Origin: Aquilaria yunnanensis
Taxonomy: Eukaryota; Streptophyta; Magnoliopsida; Malvales; Thymelaeaceae
NCBI GenBank assembly: GCA_039654915.1
Contig: CM077597.1
Span: forward strand, 84,198,001-84,262,000
Reading direction: 5' to 3'
Length of the DNA: 64,000 nt
Shown here: positions 9,970-20,368 of the stretch, piece after piece
How the letters are laid out: each line of letters begins with the position of its first letter
Numbering within the stretch: position 1 is the first letter of the stretch
Position numbers and translations under genes: made by a program
Notes under the pieces: model-generated
Seen by the model: only the letters and a program-made list of their open reading frames with translations
Database searches by the model: none
Told to the model about the DNA's origin: nothing

Positions 9970-10515
9970 AGGATCAAAGTCACGATTACTGTACATGCTA
10001 GCTGTCGCTTTTGAAATTTTCCTCCCCTTTTGGTAATAATGTATCCACTCCTGACGTGAACCAAAGTCACGATTACTGTACATGCTAGCTGTCACTTTTG
10101 AAATTTTCATCCCCTTTTGGTAATAATGTATCCACTCTTGACGTGAACCAAAGTCACGATTACTATACATGCTAGCTGTCGCTTTTGAAATTTTCCTCCC
10201 CTTTTGGTAATAATGTATTCACTCCTGACGTGAACCAAAGTCACGATTACTGTACATGCTAGCTGTCGCTTTTGAAATTATTCTCCCAATAATGTACCCA
10301 CTCCTGACATGAGATACAGTTATGATTACTGTATATAGCTGCCACTTTTTAAAATTTTCCTTCTCTTCCAACAATCACGTACCTACTCCTGACGTAAGCT
10401 ACAGTAGTGACTACTGTACATGCTAGCAGCTATTTTGAAAATTTTCCTCTTCTTTTAACGATAATGTACCCATACCTGACCAAAGTCATACTCGTGACTA
10501 CTGTGAATAGCTGGC
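9970..10515 (+). repeat. 87-bp tandem repeats upstream of LOG (E1)
   Basis: The phrase 'cacgattactgtacatgcta' starts at 9981, 10068, 10155 and 10242, exactly 87 bp apart, followed by more diverged copies to about 10515. The unit matches the spacer that follows each Cys/Arg-rich gene ('cagtcatgattgctgtacat' then 'ttgacaataatgtacttgct'), so the intergenic promoter region has been amplified in front of LOG. E2 has a shorter, worn version at about 27680-28010. The minus-strand frame through it is a by-product of the 87-bp (29-codon) period. Confidence 0.8.
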
Positions 10516-10566
10516 AATAATGTATCCATTCTTGAAAATAAAATTATTGCCTTATCTCTTCATCTC

Positions 10567-10574
10567 TATAAATA
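10567..10574 (+). promoter_or_regulatory. TATA box before LOG (E1)
   Basis: TATAAATA, 40 bp before the LOG start codon, implying a very short untranslated leader. Conserved at 28033 in E2 (48 bp before its ATG). Confidence 0.5.
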
Positions 10575-10606
10575 TATCCTCTTTTCTCACAAGGGTAAGG
10601 ATAGGA

Positions 10607-11236
10607 ATGGAGAAAACCCCAACTCGTAAATCCCGAAGTATTTGTGTATTTTCTGGGGCTTTTCCTGGAAAAGATGAAGAATATTTAAAAGCAGCCAACC
10701 ATTTGAGTAGAGTATTAGCTGAGCGAAAAATACATTTAGTTTATGGAGGAGGTAGTGTCGGATTAATGGGAGGTGTAGAATCAGCAGCATCTCTAGGAGG
10801 AAGTCAAGTTCTGGGCATTATCCCTGGACCTCTGAAATTTATTTCTGGGGGCACGATTGGAGAAGAATTAGTGGTTAAAAATTTGCAAGAGCGTGTGTTA
10901 CAAATGCTTTTAAATGCTGATGCTTTTATCGCTCTACCAGGTGGTTTTGGCACATTGGGAGAAGTCTTTCAAATTGCTTCCATGGCCCAACTTAATTTGC
11001 ATAAGAAACCCATTGGGCTTTTAAATGTTAACAATTTCTTTACAGGTCTGATAGCTTTTATGGATTATGCTATGCAGAAGAATTTCATATCAAAAGTGGC
11101 ACGGCGAATCATAATATCCGCAACAACTGCTGAAGAATTGCTAGATAAAATACAAGCTTTTGTTCCTGAACCAGATCCAGCAATGATTCAGATAGACTGG
11201 ACACGACAGTCTTTCCCGACCAGTTCACTCCCATAA
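10607..11236 (+). CDS. LOG-like: LOG-type cytokinin riboside 5'-monophosphate phosphoribohydrolase (E1 cargo)
   Basis: 209 residues of the LONELY GUY/TIGR00730 Rossmann-fold family. LOG enzymes cleave cytokinin nucleotides to the active free base plus ribose 5-phosphate in the cytosol. Visible features are a first strand ICVFSG (12-17), HLVYGGG (43-49) with VGLMGG, the signature PGGFGTLGE (111-119) that forms the nucleotide/phosphate site, Arg96 at the position of the conserved catalytic-site arginine, and KKPIGLLNV (133-141). Length fits the plant family (about 210-220). The usual Cys-Gly-Ser-Ser start of the first loop is Ser-Gly-Ala-Phe here, and the Lys after the active-site Arg is Val, so it is a divergent member and its activity is uncertain. 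I start at 10607 (MEKTPTRKS) and not the in-frame ATG at 10520, which would lie upstream of the TATA box. It is intronless, unlike typical plant LOG genes, which fits retro-capture. Same strand as gag. Confidence 0.85.
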   Translation: MEKTPTRKSRSICVFSGAFPGKDEEYLKAANHLSRVLAERKIHLVYGGGSVGLMGGVESAASLGGSQVLGIIPGPLKFISGGTIGEELVVKNLQERVLQMLLNADAFIALPGGFGTLGEVFQIASMAQLNLHKKPIGLLNVNNFFTGLIAFMDYAMQKNFISKVARRIIISATTAEELLDKIQAFVPEPDPAMIQIDWTRQSFPTSSLP

Positions 11237-11779
11237 TGGTCCTCTACTCACCCTGTTGAAGTATTGTGGAAGAAAGAAGCGATCTGATCCGTTTTTCTTG
11301 TCCTTTAGTTTTATTATCAGCATTTTCTTTCGAGTTTCAGTTTTTCCTTTCAGGGAATTTCTTTTTTTTTTTATAATATAGTTTCGTCCATGCTGATATT
11401 AAAACCATAGGACAATGCCTTTAGGTTGGAATGGCTGAGTAAAGAGTAATTTTTGTTACTCTTGAGACGCATCCTATTAGGTCTACTAGGCATAACATTT
11501 TGGGGTAGTTAAGCTTTAACCTTATTCGGATGACATATCTCACAAGGGAATCTATATTTACTGAAGAAAATATTAGATGAACCTTGAATATTGATTCCAA
11601 ACATCCGTTCCCTTTACATAATTTGTCAGTGTTATTGTCATCATCAAGATTCACTCGTTTTATCGAAGCCTAATTCTTTGAGCTCGCCTATTATGAAAAT
11701 TCACACTTTCGAAGAAAATTATTCTAATTTCAATTGCTTTCATATAAATTTCGCTCGAGGTCCTAAGGAAAGCTCCTTA
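11237..11779 (+). other. E1 downstream region between LOG and tandem array
   Basis: About 540 bp shared with E2 (28711-29225), including 'gacaatgcctttaggttgga' and 'cttgagacgcatcctattag'. No supported gene. T-rich runs near 11360-11380 could be part of a 3' UTR or terminator of LOG transcripts, but no clear signal can be named. Confidence 0.5.
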
Positions 11780-11784
11780 GTCTC

Positions 11785-13430
11785 AAAATCAATTTTCATC
11801 ATCGGGGTTTTAAGGATGGAACCTTTGCCTCAAAAATAATCAATTTTCATCATCGGGGTTTTAAGGATGGAACCTTTGCCTCGAAAATAATCAATTTTCA
11901 TCATCGGGGTTTTAAGGATGGAACCTTTGCCTCGAAAAAAATCAATTTTCATCATCGGGGTTTTAAGGATGGAACCTTTGCCTCGAAAACAATCAATTTT
12001 CATCGGGGTTGTAAGGATGGAACCTTTGCCTCGAAAATAATCAATTTTCATCATCGGGGTTTTAAGGATGGAACCTTTGCCTCGAAAAAAATCAATTTTC
12101 ATCATCGGGATTTTAAGGATGGAACCTTTGCCTCGAAAACAATCAATTTTCATCGGGGTTGTAAGGATGGAACCTTTGCCCCGAAAACAATCAATTTTCA
12201 TCGGGGTTTTAAGGATGGAACCTTTTGCCTCGAAAATAATCAATTTTCATCATCGGGGTTTTAAGGATGGAACCTTTGCCTCGAAAACAATCAATTTTCA
12301 TCATCGGGGTTTTAAGGATGGAACTTTTGCCTCGAAAACAATCAATTTTCATCATCGGGGTTTTAAGGATGGAACCTTTACCTCGACATCAATCAATCAA
12401 TCCGAGGTTTTAAGGATGGAACCTTTTGCCTCGAAATCAATCAATCAATCCGAGGTTTTAAGGATGGAACCTTTGCCTCGAGATCAATCAATCAATCCGA
12501 GGTTTTAAGGATGGAACCTTTGCCTCGAGATCAATCAATCAATCCGAGGTTTTAAGGATGAAACCTTTGCCTCGAAAACAATCAATTTTCATCGGGGTTG
12601 TAAGGATGGAACCTTTACCTCGAAAACAATCAATTTTCATCATCGGGGTTTTAAGGATGGAACCTTTGCCTCGAAAATAATCAATTTTCATCATCGGGGT
12701 TTTAAGGATGGAACCTTTGCCTCGAAAATAATCAATTTTCATCATCGGGGTTGTAAGGATGGAACTTTTGCCTCGAAAACAATCAATTTTCATCATCGGG
12801 GTTTTAAGGATGGAACCTTTGCCTCGAAAATAATCAATTTTCACCATCGGGGTTTTAAGGATGGAACCTTTGCCTCGAAAAAAATCAATTTTCATTATCG
12901 GGGTTTTAAGGATGGAACCTTTGCCTCGAAAATAATCAATTTTCATCATCGGGGTTTTAAGGATGGAACCTTTGCCTCGAAAATAATCAATTTTCATCAT
13001 CGGGGTTTTAAGGATGGAACCTTTGCCTCGAAAATAATCAATTTTCATCATCGAGGTTTTAAGGATGGAACCTTTGCCTCGAAAACAATCAATTTTCATC
13101 ATCGGGGTTTTAAGGATGGAACCTTTGCCTCGAAAACAATCAATTTTCATCATCGGGGTTTTAAGGATGGAACCTTTACCTCGACATCAATCAATCAATC
13201 CGAGGTTTTAAGGATGAAACCTTTTGCCTCGAAATCAATCAATCAATCCGAGGTTTTAAGGATGGAACCTTTGCCTCGAGATCAATCAATCAATCCGAGG
13301 TTTTAAGGATGGAACCTTTGCCTCGAGATCAATTAATCAATCCGAGGTTTTAAGGATGGAACCTTTGCCTCGAGATCAATCAATCAATCCGAGGTTTTAA
13401 GGATGAAACCTTTGCCTCGAAAACAAACAA
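11785..13430 (+). repeat. E1 tandem array of 47-51-bp hairpin units
   Basis: More than 30 copies. The main unit is 51 bp ('tcaattttcatcatcgggg' then 'ttttaaggatggaacctttg' then 'cctcgaaaataa'); start points at 11840 and 11891 confirm the period. A 48-bp variant lacks one 'cat', and a ~47-bp variant has 'atcaatcaatcaatccgagg'. Each unit can fold: CGAGG...AAGG pairs with CCTT...CCTCG around ATGGAA. A block beginning 'cctcgacatc' at 12381 recurs at 13179, giving a higher-order period near 798 bp. Because 51 is a multiple of three, long minus-strand frames with a 17-residue repeat appear; I treat these as artefacts. Confidence 0.9.
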
Positions 13431-13436
13431 TCAAAT

Positions 13437-13590
13437 CAATCAGTCCATCTTACAACGATAGGAGCTTTTCTATCGTTAGAGGTTCTAAGGACCTTTCCTT
13501 AACCTCAAACAAATAATCAATCAATCAGTCCATCTTACAACAATAGGAGCTTTCTTATCGTTAGAGGTTCTAAGGACCTTTCCTTAAACC
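13437..13590 (+). repeat. Two E2-type hairpin repeat units at the end of the E1 array
   Basis: Two copies of the ~80-bp unit that dominates the E2 array ('cagtccatcttacaacgata' then 'ggttctaaggacctttcctt'). They show that both monomer types existed in an ancestor. Confidence 0.85.
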
Positions 13591-13599
13591 TTACTGTTT

Positions 13600-13697
13600 G
13601 GGCGGCGAGAAGATTCTCAATGCCTACCTAAGCCGGACGAAATTTGGTAACGACTTTGCATACATCATGTCCCATGAAGCATGCAAAGGGGGGCAGC
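13600..13697 (+). promoter_or_regulatory. E1 pre-LTR conserved segment and polypurine tract
   Basis: The segment from 'ggcggcgagaa' to the LTR is nearly identical to 31947-32052 in E2, in contrast to the variable arrays beside it. It ends in AAAGGGGGGCAGC (13685-13697), the plus-strand primer tract just before TGTTGACACC of the LTR. Confidence 0.85.
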
Positions 13698-16600
13698 TGT
13701 TGACACCCAATTTCGTCCGGGTTTTTTAAAATTTTAAAAAATTTTATTAAAAAAAATTAATTTTAAAAAAAATATATTACTATTATTATTAAAAAAAAAA
13801 TTAATTAGTTTAAAATATATTTTTGTTTTGTGAAAATTTGATTTAAAATGATATATGTGTGAATATGTGTATGTTTGAAATAAAATAAAATTTCATGAAA
13901 AAATGACAAAAAATTAAAAGTTTGAGGTAAAAATGACAAAATTGAGAAGTTTCAGACAAAATTGACAAATTCTGAAAGTTTCAGGAGCTTTGGGTAATTT
14001 TTCGCATCAATTTTGGGCCAGACGGACGTTTCTGGCCCAAATTAACAGAAAACGACAAAATTGTCAAAATCAGAAGCTTCTGATAATTATCCAGAGGATA
14101 AGAAACGTAAAGGACTGAAATTGTCATTTTACCAACTTAAGAGATAAGTTTTGATTATTTTTATTATTTAATTAGGAGCAGTTCAGCCAAACTTCCTCTA
14201 TAAATAGGCCTCCAAATTCATTGCTGAACACAAGAAAAAAATAAAAAGAAAACTTAGAGCTCCGTTTCAAAAAAAAAAGTAAAATTACAGCCTTATTCCC
14301 TAGATTATCCTCCTACGATTCGACCATTTTCTTCCGTTTCACATCTCTCTCTCTTTCCTGCACGCTGCCTGACCGCCACCTCCCCCGCCTTCCCTCTGCC
14401 GTCGTCCCGCCGTCCGGCCCGCCGCCGCCGCCTCTACCGCCGTCGTCCGCGCCTCCCCTCCGCCGTGACTTTTTTTCTTTTTCCTTCCCTTTCCGGCCGT
14501 CGTCCCGCATCGCCGTGCTGCCGTCACGCCGCCGCCGCTCCCCCGCCGTCACCTCGCCGTCCACGCCCCCCGCCGTCGCCCCCTGCCAGCCCACGCCGCC
14601 GCCACCTGCTCTTCCTTCCTCCCTCCTCCTTCCCTGCTCCCTTCCCTGTGCGCGCGAAGTCACGTTTCTTAACAAGAAATTCAAAAAATTAAATTTAAAA
14701 GGGTAAACCCCTATTTAATCCTTCATCTTTTCAATTTCTTTCACTTTGGTCACTAACTTTTTATTTTGTTCTTTCAGAATTAATTACTAACCCTTTTAAT
14801 TTTTACTTGTTTGTTTACTATTTGTTTATTACTAACCCTTTCTTTATTGTTGTTGTTAACAACTAACTTTACTAACAACTAACTTTTATTATTATTGTTA
14901 TCACTAACTTTTATTTTTGTTATACTAACAATTAATTGTGCTAACCACTAACTTTCATTATTATTGTTATCACTAACCGTTTAATTTTTGCTATACTAAC
15001 AATTAATTGTGCTAACCACTAACTTTCATTATTATTGTTATCACTAACCATTTAATTTTTCCTATACTAACAATTAACTGTGCTAACCACTAACTTTCAT
15101 TATTATTGTTATCACTAACCATTTAATTTTTGCTATACTAACAATTAACTGTACTGACCGCTGACTTTTATTATTATGGACTAATCATTTATTCCGCTTA
15201 CTTATTAGGACTAATCAAGAATCCAATTTTTATAAAGCCCCCATCCTTTATTATTTGGAACATATTTTTATCAAAAGTTAACCTTTATTTCCTTTTATTA
15301 AAAACATAATTAAATAATTCCAAAAATACAAATCAATTTTTTTTAAACACATCTTTAAAGCAATGATATTTAAAATTTAAAAAAAAATTCAAGAAAAATT
15401 ATGATTTTATTAATAATTAATTAAATAAAATTTAATAAAAATTAAATTCCATGACCAAATGATCCGCCAGGATCCATGGCTTGGAAAATATTTTAAATAA
15501 AGTATATAAATCATTTTTTTAAATAAAGTATATGAATAAATTTTCCTTTTATTATTAAAAAATAAAAAAAAACTTTGGGATAATATTTTACTTATGTTTT
15601 TTTTATCCAGTAATATTTTACTTATTTCTCTTAAAATAATAAAAGGATATAACTTTTTGTTTCCTTTATTAAACAAAAATAAAAATTTTACCCAAATAAT
15701 TTCAAATAAAGGTAATAAAAAAATTAAATTTTTTCTTAAATATTTTAGACTTATAAATTACATAATTACTTTAAGATCTTTTATCAAGAATAAAAAAAAA
15801 AATTTATGAATATCAAGACTTTTCTTTCACTTAGATTTTTTTTAAAATATATAACTCTTTGTTTTCTTTAGTAAATAAAATTTCATTAAATAATTAAATA
15901 ACTACTTTTTGGCTAACCTTTTACCAAATAAAATGAATAAAAGAAATATTAAGATTTTTCTTTTATTTTTGAAATATACATATAAATTTTTATTTTCTTT
16001 ATTAAATGATCACTTTTGATTAATCTTTTCTTAAAAAAATAAAATAAATAAAATATTAAGACTTTACTTTTATTTTTAAAATATACATCTTTAGTTTTCT
16101 TCATTAAATAAATAAAACCTTGATTAAATAATTTCTTTTTGGCTTAACTTTTATCAAATAAAAAGAATAAAAAAAGAATAAAAGAATAATAAAATACTTT
16201 ATAATTTTTAAAATTATTAAAAATTCAAAATTTTCCTAATACTAATAATTAATAATTATATAACTAATAATTAATTAAAGTAATTTCCATATCCGGATGA
16301 TCCGGCAGGATCTACGGTTTGGAAAATATTAACTTTTTTTAACTAAATAAATTAAATAAATATAAAAGGTAAAAATCCATATTAACGATATGGATTAAAT
16401 TCTTTAAAATTTCGTCAAATTCCGTGTCCGGGTGACTCGGCAGAGTCCATGGTTCGGAATCAAATCTTCCGTGTCCAAATGACTCGGCAGAGTCCATGGT
16501 TCGGAAGTATAAAATTCTATACAAATTAACTTAAAAATCCACATTTCGACTAATTCAGTTAAAATTTCTAAATTAACTGAAAATTATTTAAAAGCAAAGT

Positions 16601-16767
16601 AAAACAAAATTAAAATCAACTAAGGTGCCAATTTTGGGCACTATAACAATATTGTTTTAGCGTAACCGTACTCCCGATCCCCGAACTCTCGCAGACCAAT
16701 TTTAAGGTGACCAATCGACCTAAGAAAACTGATTGGTGGCGACTCCAGAAAACCCGACGTTGCCATA
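13698..16767 (+). repeat. E1 3' LTR (3070 bp)
   Basis: Begins TGTTGACACCCAATTTCGTC and ends TTGCCATA (TTGCCACA in the 5' copy). U3 is AT-rich. TATAAATA lies at 14199-14206. A GC-rich CCG/CGT island follows at 14345-14655, then AT-rich DNA with ~71-bp tandem repeats (about 14880-15170, 'ctaaccactaactttc' at 14941, 15012 and 15083). Four hairpin motifs match those in the 5' copy. Frames in the GC island are low-complexity Pro/Arg strings and are not called as genes. Confidence 0.9.
14199..14206 (+). promoter_or_regulatory. E1 LTR TATA box
   Basis: TATAAATA in 'cctctataaataggcctcca', conserved in the E2 LTRs (18438, 32557) and the solo LTR (58025). Transcription would start about 30 bp downstream, so the GC-rich island would be in the RNA leader. 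Confidence 0.6.
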
Positions 16768-16812
16768 GAACCCAACCAATTTACCCCCCTCTTGGTTGCA
16801 TTTGGGCCAATA

Positions 16813-16917
16813 GTCATTGATGGAGCCTAAATCGGATCAGATCTTTTGTTTATTTCAATTTAATTTACGTGATTCTATGTTTTCATGTATGATCTTGGTA
16901 GGTTGAAAAAATCAACA
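16813..16917 (+). repeat. Ty1/copia 5' LTR remnant
   Basis: The text 'tcatgtatgatcttggtagg' and the preceding 70 bases match the end of the copia 3' LTR at 49775-49878, including the terminus AAAAATCAACA. The upstream part is missing, consistent with E1 having inserted here. Bases 16768-16812 match neither LTR. Confidence 0.7.
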
Positions 16918-17947
16918 TGTGATATCAAAGCCTGTTACATGATAATAGAATACATGAAATTAGTTTGGGATTTTCTGATTGTATAATTGATTTTTGATTT
17001 TTTATGACTGGAACATGTTTTAATTAATTGGGCTTGTAATCGGTGGATGGATCCTCTTATTTTCTTTGGCTTGTTTTGGTTTGTTACCTTTGTTAATAAA
17101 ACAAAAATAAAGAAATCCATGGTGGGGTAAATTAGGTTTGGAACCAGGATCTCTTGCGGATGCATCGAAGAGAAGTGATTGCATAGATGGTCGCATTGGG
17201 ATCTGTGGTCAGTGCCATCGCTGTTCTAGCTAGATTCTGGGAGAGCCCGAACATGGACAGTTGTTATTGCAAATAAACAACTTGCCAATGTTATTCATGG
17301 GTTGTTTTCTGCGCAATTTCATTGCCGTTTGTTAATGAAAATGTGAAGGAGGTGGATGATTTTTTAAAATCTATCATGATTTTGGGGTTGAAATCGGCTG
17401 TTGCTAATTAAAAAAATGAAAGGGATGAAGTCGTCTCTGCGTTCAAAAGTTAAAGAACAAATCAAGGAAGAAGAATAAGAAATCTTATCTTTGTGGCCCA
17501 ATTGCTAGACTGCCATCCATGTTATGATTTTTTGACAATTAATAACTGGGTTTTATTTTCATTAGTTAGATCATGGTTTGCTTGCTATAATTATTTGTTA
17601 GCCATTAACTTTTTCCCCTTGATGCTTTTCAGTCCCAGACTTTCATAATGAACCCTAAAGCTGCTGATTTCATAAAAATGACTCCAAACTTTTAATTCAA
17701 GCCATACTATTTTCTTGCATGACAAATAATTATTTAAATAGATCAAAAGACACAAATAAATACGGCAACGTATGGCTGGGGAGAAATTTTAAGTGAATTA
17801 ATTCTCCTATTCGGTAAAGTTATATGAAAATTAAAATTGAGCCCCGTTATTGCCATTGATTAGGAAGGTAATATAAGACATATCCCATTGTGGGAAGGTT
17901 TTGTGGTGTCCATTGATTTGTTACCACCAAAGTGGTCTATTTGATGG
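16918..17947 (+). other. Copia primer site and first part of its leader
   Basis: The LTR end is followed directly by TGTGATATCAAAGCCTG, a worn form of the tRNA-iMet site TGGTATCAGAGC. The remaining ~1 kb has no supported gene and is cut at 17947 by E2; it continues at 34473. Confidence 0.6.
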
Positions 17948-20346
17948 TGTTGACACCTAATTTCGTCCGACCGTTAAAAAATTTAAAAAAAAAATTAAAT
18001 AAAAAATTAATAAAAAAAAATTATTATTATTACTATTATTATTACTAAAATTTTTTAATTAGTTTAAAATACATTTTTTTTTTTGTGAAGATTTGATTTA
18101 AAATGATATATGTGTGTATATGTGTATGTTTGAAAAAAAAAAAAAGAAAACTCCATAAAAATGACCAAATTAAAAAGTTTGAGGTAAAAATGATAAAATT
18201 GAGAAGTTTCGGGAAAAATGGACAAAATCTGAAAGTTCCAGGAGCATTTGGTAGTTTCTCACATAACCGTTCTGGCCCAAATTAACAGAAAACGACAAAA
18301 TTGTTAAAATTAGAAGTTTCAGGAACTTATCCAGAGTCTGAGAGACGTAGAGGACTGAAACTGTTATTTTACCAAATTAAAAGATAAGTTTGAATTTAAT
18401 TAATTTTTAATTATGAACAGTCCATCACCCCTTCCCCTATAAATATGGGTCCAAATCTATGTGTTAACGGAAAAAAGAGAGAAAAAAAAATAGAAAGAAA
18501 GCTTAGAGCTCCGTTTTAAAAAAAAAGAAAATATTCAGCCTTAATCCCTGGCCTCTCTTTCTTATTCCCAGAACACTAGAAATTTTTCCTGTCTGCCGTT
18601 TAACTCCCCCCTTTCACACTTCCGTTTGCCTTTGCGTGCCGTCACTCCTTCCTGTCTCCGTCACGCCGTCATCCCGTCGACGTCGCCGTCATCCAGCCAC
18701 CGCCGTCGCCCACGCCGCGCCACCGTCGCGACGATCTCCTCCCTTCCTCCGACGCGTTCTCCTTCCTCCTTTCGCTCCGCCGCCACCGCCGTTCGCCACC
18801 TTCGCCTCCACGCCGCACGCCGCCACCGCCGTTGGCCTTAGCCCGTGCGCCCGCTGTGCTCGCCCCTGGCCGCCGTCGCCGCCGTGTTGCTCCTCCCCCC
18901 CCCCCGCGTCGCGCTCTGTTCTCGTTTCTGTCAAATTCAAAATTATACTCTTAGGGTAAAACTCTGCTTTAATCCTTCATCTTTCCATGATTATTCATTT
19001 TGGTTACTAACTTTTTCATTTATTTTTGCAAAACTAATAACTAACTTTTAATATTATTATTGTTATTATTATTATTATTATTATTATAAGTTACTAACCT
19101 TTTAATTGTTAACAACTAACTTTACTTCACTAACTTTTATTATTATTGTTATTATTATTAATAACTAACTTTGCTAACTTTATTAACCTTTATTATTGTT
19201 ATTATTACTATTATTAACAACTAATTCTAACAACTAACTTTTATTATCTTTATTATTATTATTATTATAATTCATGGAAGGTTATACCTCCTATTTATTT
19301 ATTATTAGTGGATGGCCAAAAAGCCTCGCTTTATTTATTTGTTTATTATTTATTGACTTTTAATCTTCCTTTATGTGCTTTTTATTTGCATATGATATTT
19401 AATTTCTGTAATTTTTAAGTGGATGGCCAAAAAGCCCCACTTTATTTATTTATTTATTTATTTGTCCTTTATTTACTTTATGTATTTTTTTTATATAGAT
19501 GGTCAAACTTATTTCACTTTCGGCTATAAAAATAAAAATAATAACAAAAAAAGAAGTTTTTTTTATGTGAATAATTAACTTCATTTGTATGTCTAACAAA
19601 AAAAAAATCAATTTTTAACAAAAAAAGTCAACCATCTTTTATTATTTTTGGATTACATATCTTTATTTATTTCTTTTAAAGAAAACATTAAAAAAAATCA
19701 ATCAATTTTTTTAAAAGTAATAGTAATTAACAATTTAAGAAAACAAAAAAAAATAATAACAAAAAAATATTAAAAAATTATGATTAAATAAACAAAAAAA
19801 TTTTAATAAAATATTAAATCAATTTCCATATTCGGATGATCCGGCAGGATCCACGGTTTGGAAAATATCAACTTTTTTTTTATTGAATAAAAATAAATAT
19901 AAAGATAAAAATCCATATTTTACGATATGGATTAAATTATTTAAAATTTCGTCAAATTCCGTGTCCGGGTGACTCGGTAAAGTCCATGGTTCGGAATTAA
20001 AACTTCCGTGTCCGGGTGACTCGGCAGAGTCCATGGTTCGGAAATATCAAATTTTATACAAATTAATTACTGAAGACTTTTAAACCCGCCTTAATTTAAA
20101 AATCCACATCTGACTAATTCAGTTAAAATTTCTAGTTAGAAAATTAACTGAATATTTTTTTAAAGCAAAGCAAAACAAAATTGAAATCAACTAAGGTACC
20201 AATTTTTGGGCGTTTTAACAAAGTTGTTTTAACGTAACCGTACTCCCGAATCCCCGAACTCTCGCAGACCAATTTTAAGGTGTCCAATCGACCTGAGCGA
20301 AAACCGATTGGTGGCAACTCCCGAAAATGACCCGCACGTTGCCACA
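17948..20346 (+). repeat. E2 5' LTR (2399 bp)
   Basis: Begins TGTTGACACC and ends TTGCCACA. TATAAATA at 18438-18445, GC-rich island about 18600-18925, ATT microsatellites at 19040-19270, and three hairpin motifs starting at 19826, 19959 and 20006. The second has lost loop and stem identity (GACTC-GGTA-AAGTC). Confidence 0.9.
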
Positions 20347-20349
20347 GCT

Positions 20350-20368
20350 TGGCGACTCCACTGGGGAC
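20350..20368 (+). promoter_or_regulatory. E2 primer binding site
   Basis: TGGCGACTCCACTGGGGAC, identical to E1, three bases after the LTR. Confidence 0.75.

Larger units (their letters stand above)
1..16767 (+). mobile_element. Element E1: non-autonomous Tat/Ogre-type Ty3/gypsy LTR retrotransposon with gene cargo (left end off the window)
   Basis: The first 1738 bases recur at 15030-16767 with about three differences seen by eye, so these are the two LTRs of one young insertion whose left end lies outside the window. Between them, in order, are a tRNA primer site, a leader, a Tat-type gag, a pol-less stretch, three tandem Cys/Arg-rich genes, a LOG-type gene, a hairpin tandem array and a polypurine tract. 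No reverse transcriptase, RNase H or integrase motif is present, so movement would need proteins from a related autonomous element. Tat/Ogre elements are known to be very large and to carry extra open frames and tandem repeats between pol and the 3' LTR, which fits the cargo position. The target duplication cannot be tested here. Confidence 0.85.

Noticed and set aside
10520..10606. Upstream in-frame ATG extending LOG by 29 residues
   Set aside because: The extension crosses the TATA box, differs in length and sequence between E1 and E2, and adds nothing seen in LOG proteins.
11830..13153. Long minus-strand open frames with a 17-residue repeat (MKIDYFRGKGSILKTP type)
   Set aside because: The 51-bp unit is a multiple of three and happens to lack stops in that frame; 47-48-bp variants break it and E2 has nothing comparable.
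14313..14706. Open frames rich in Pro, Arg and Ala on both strands of the GC island (also at 18626, 32744 and 58188)
   Set aside because: Low-complexity translation of CCG/CGT-rich DNA, open in several frames at once and not conserved among LTRs.
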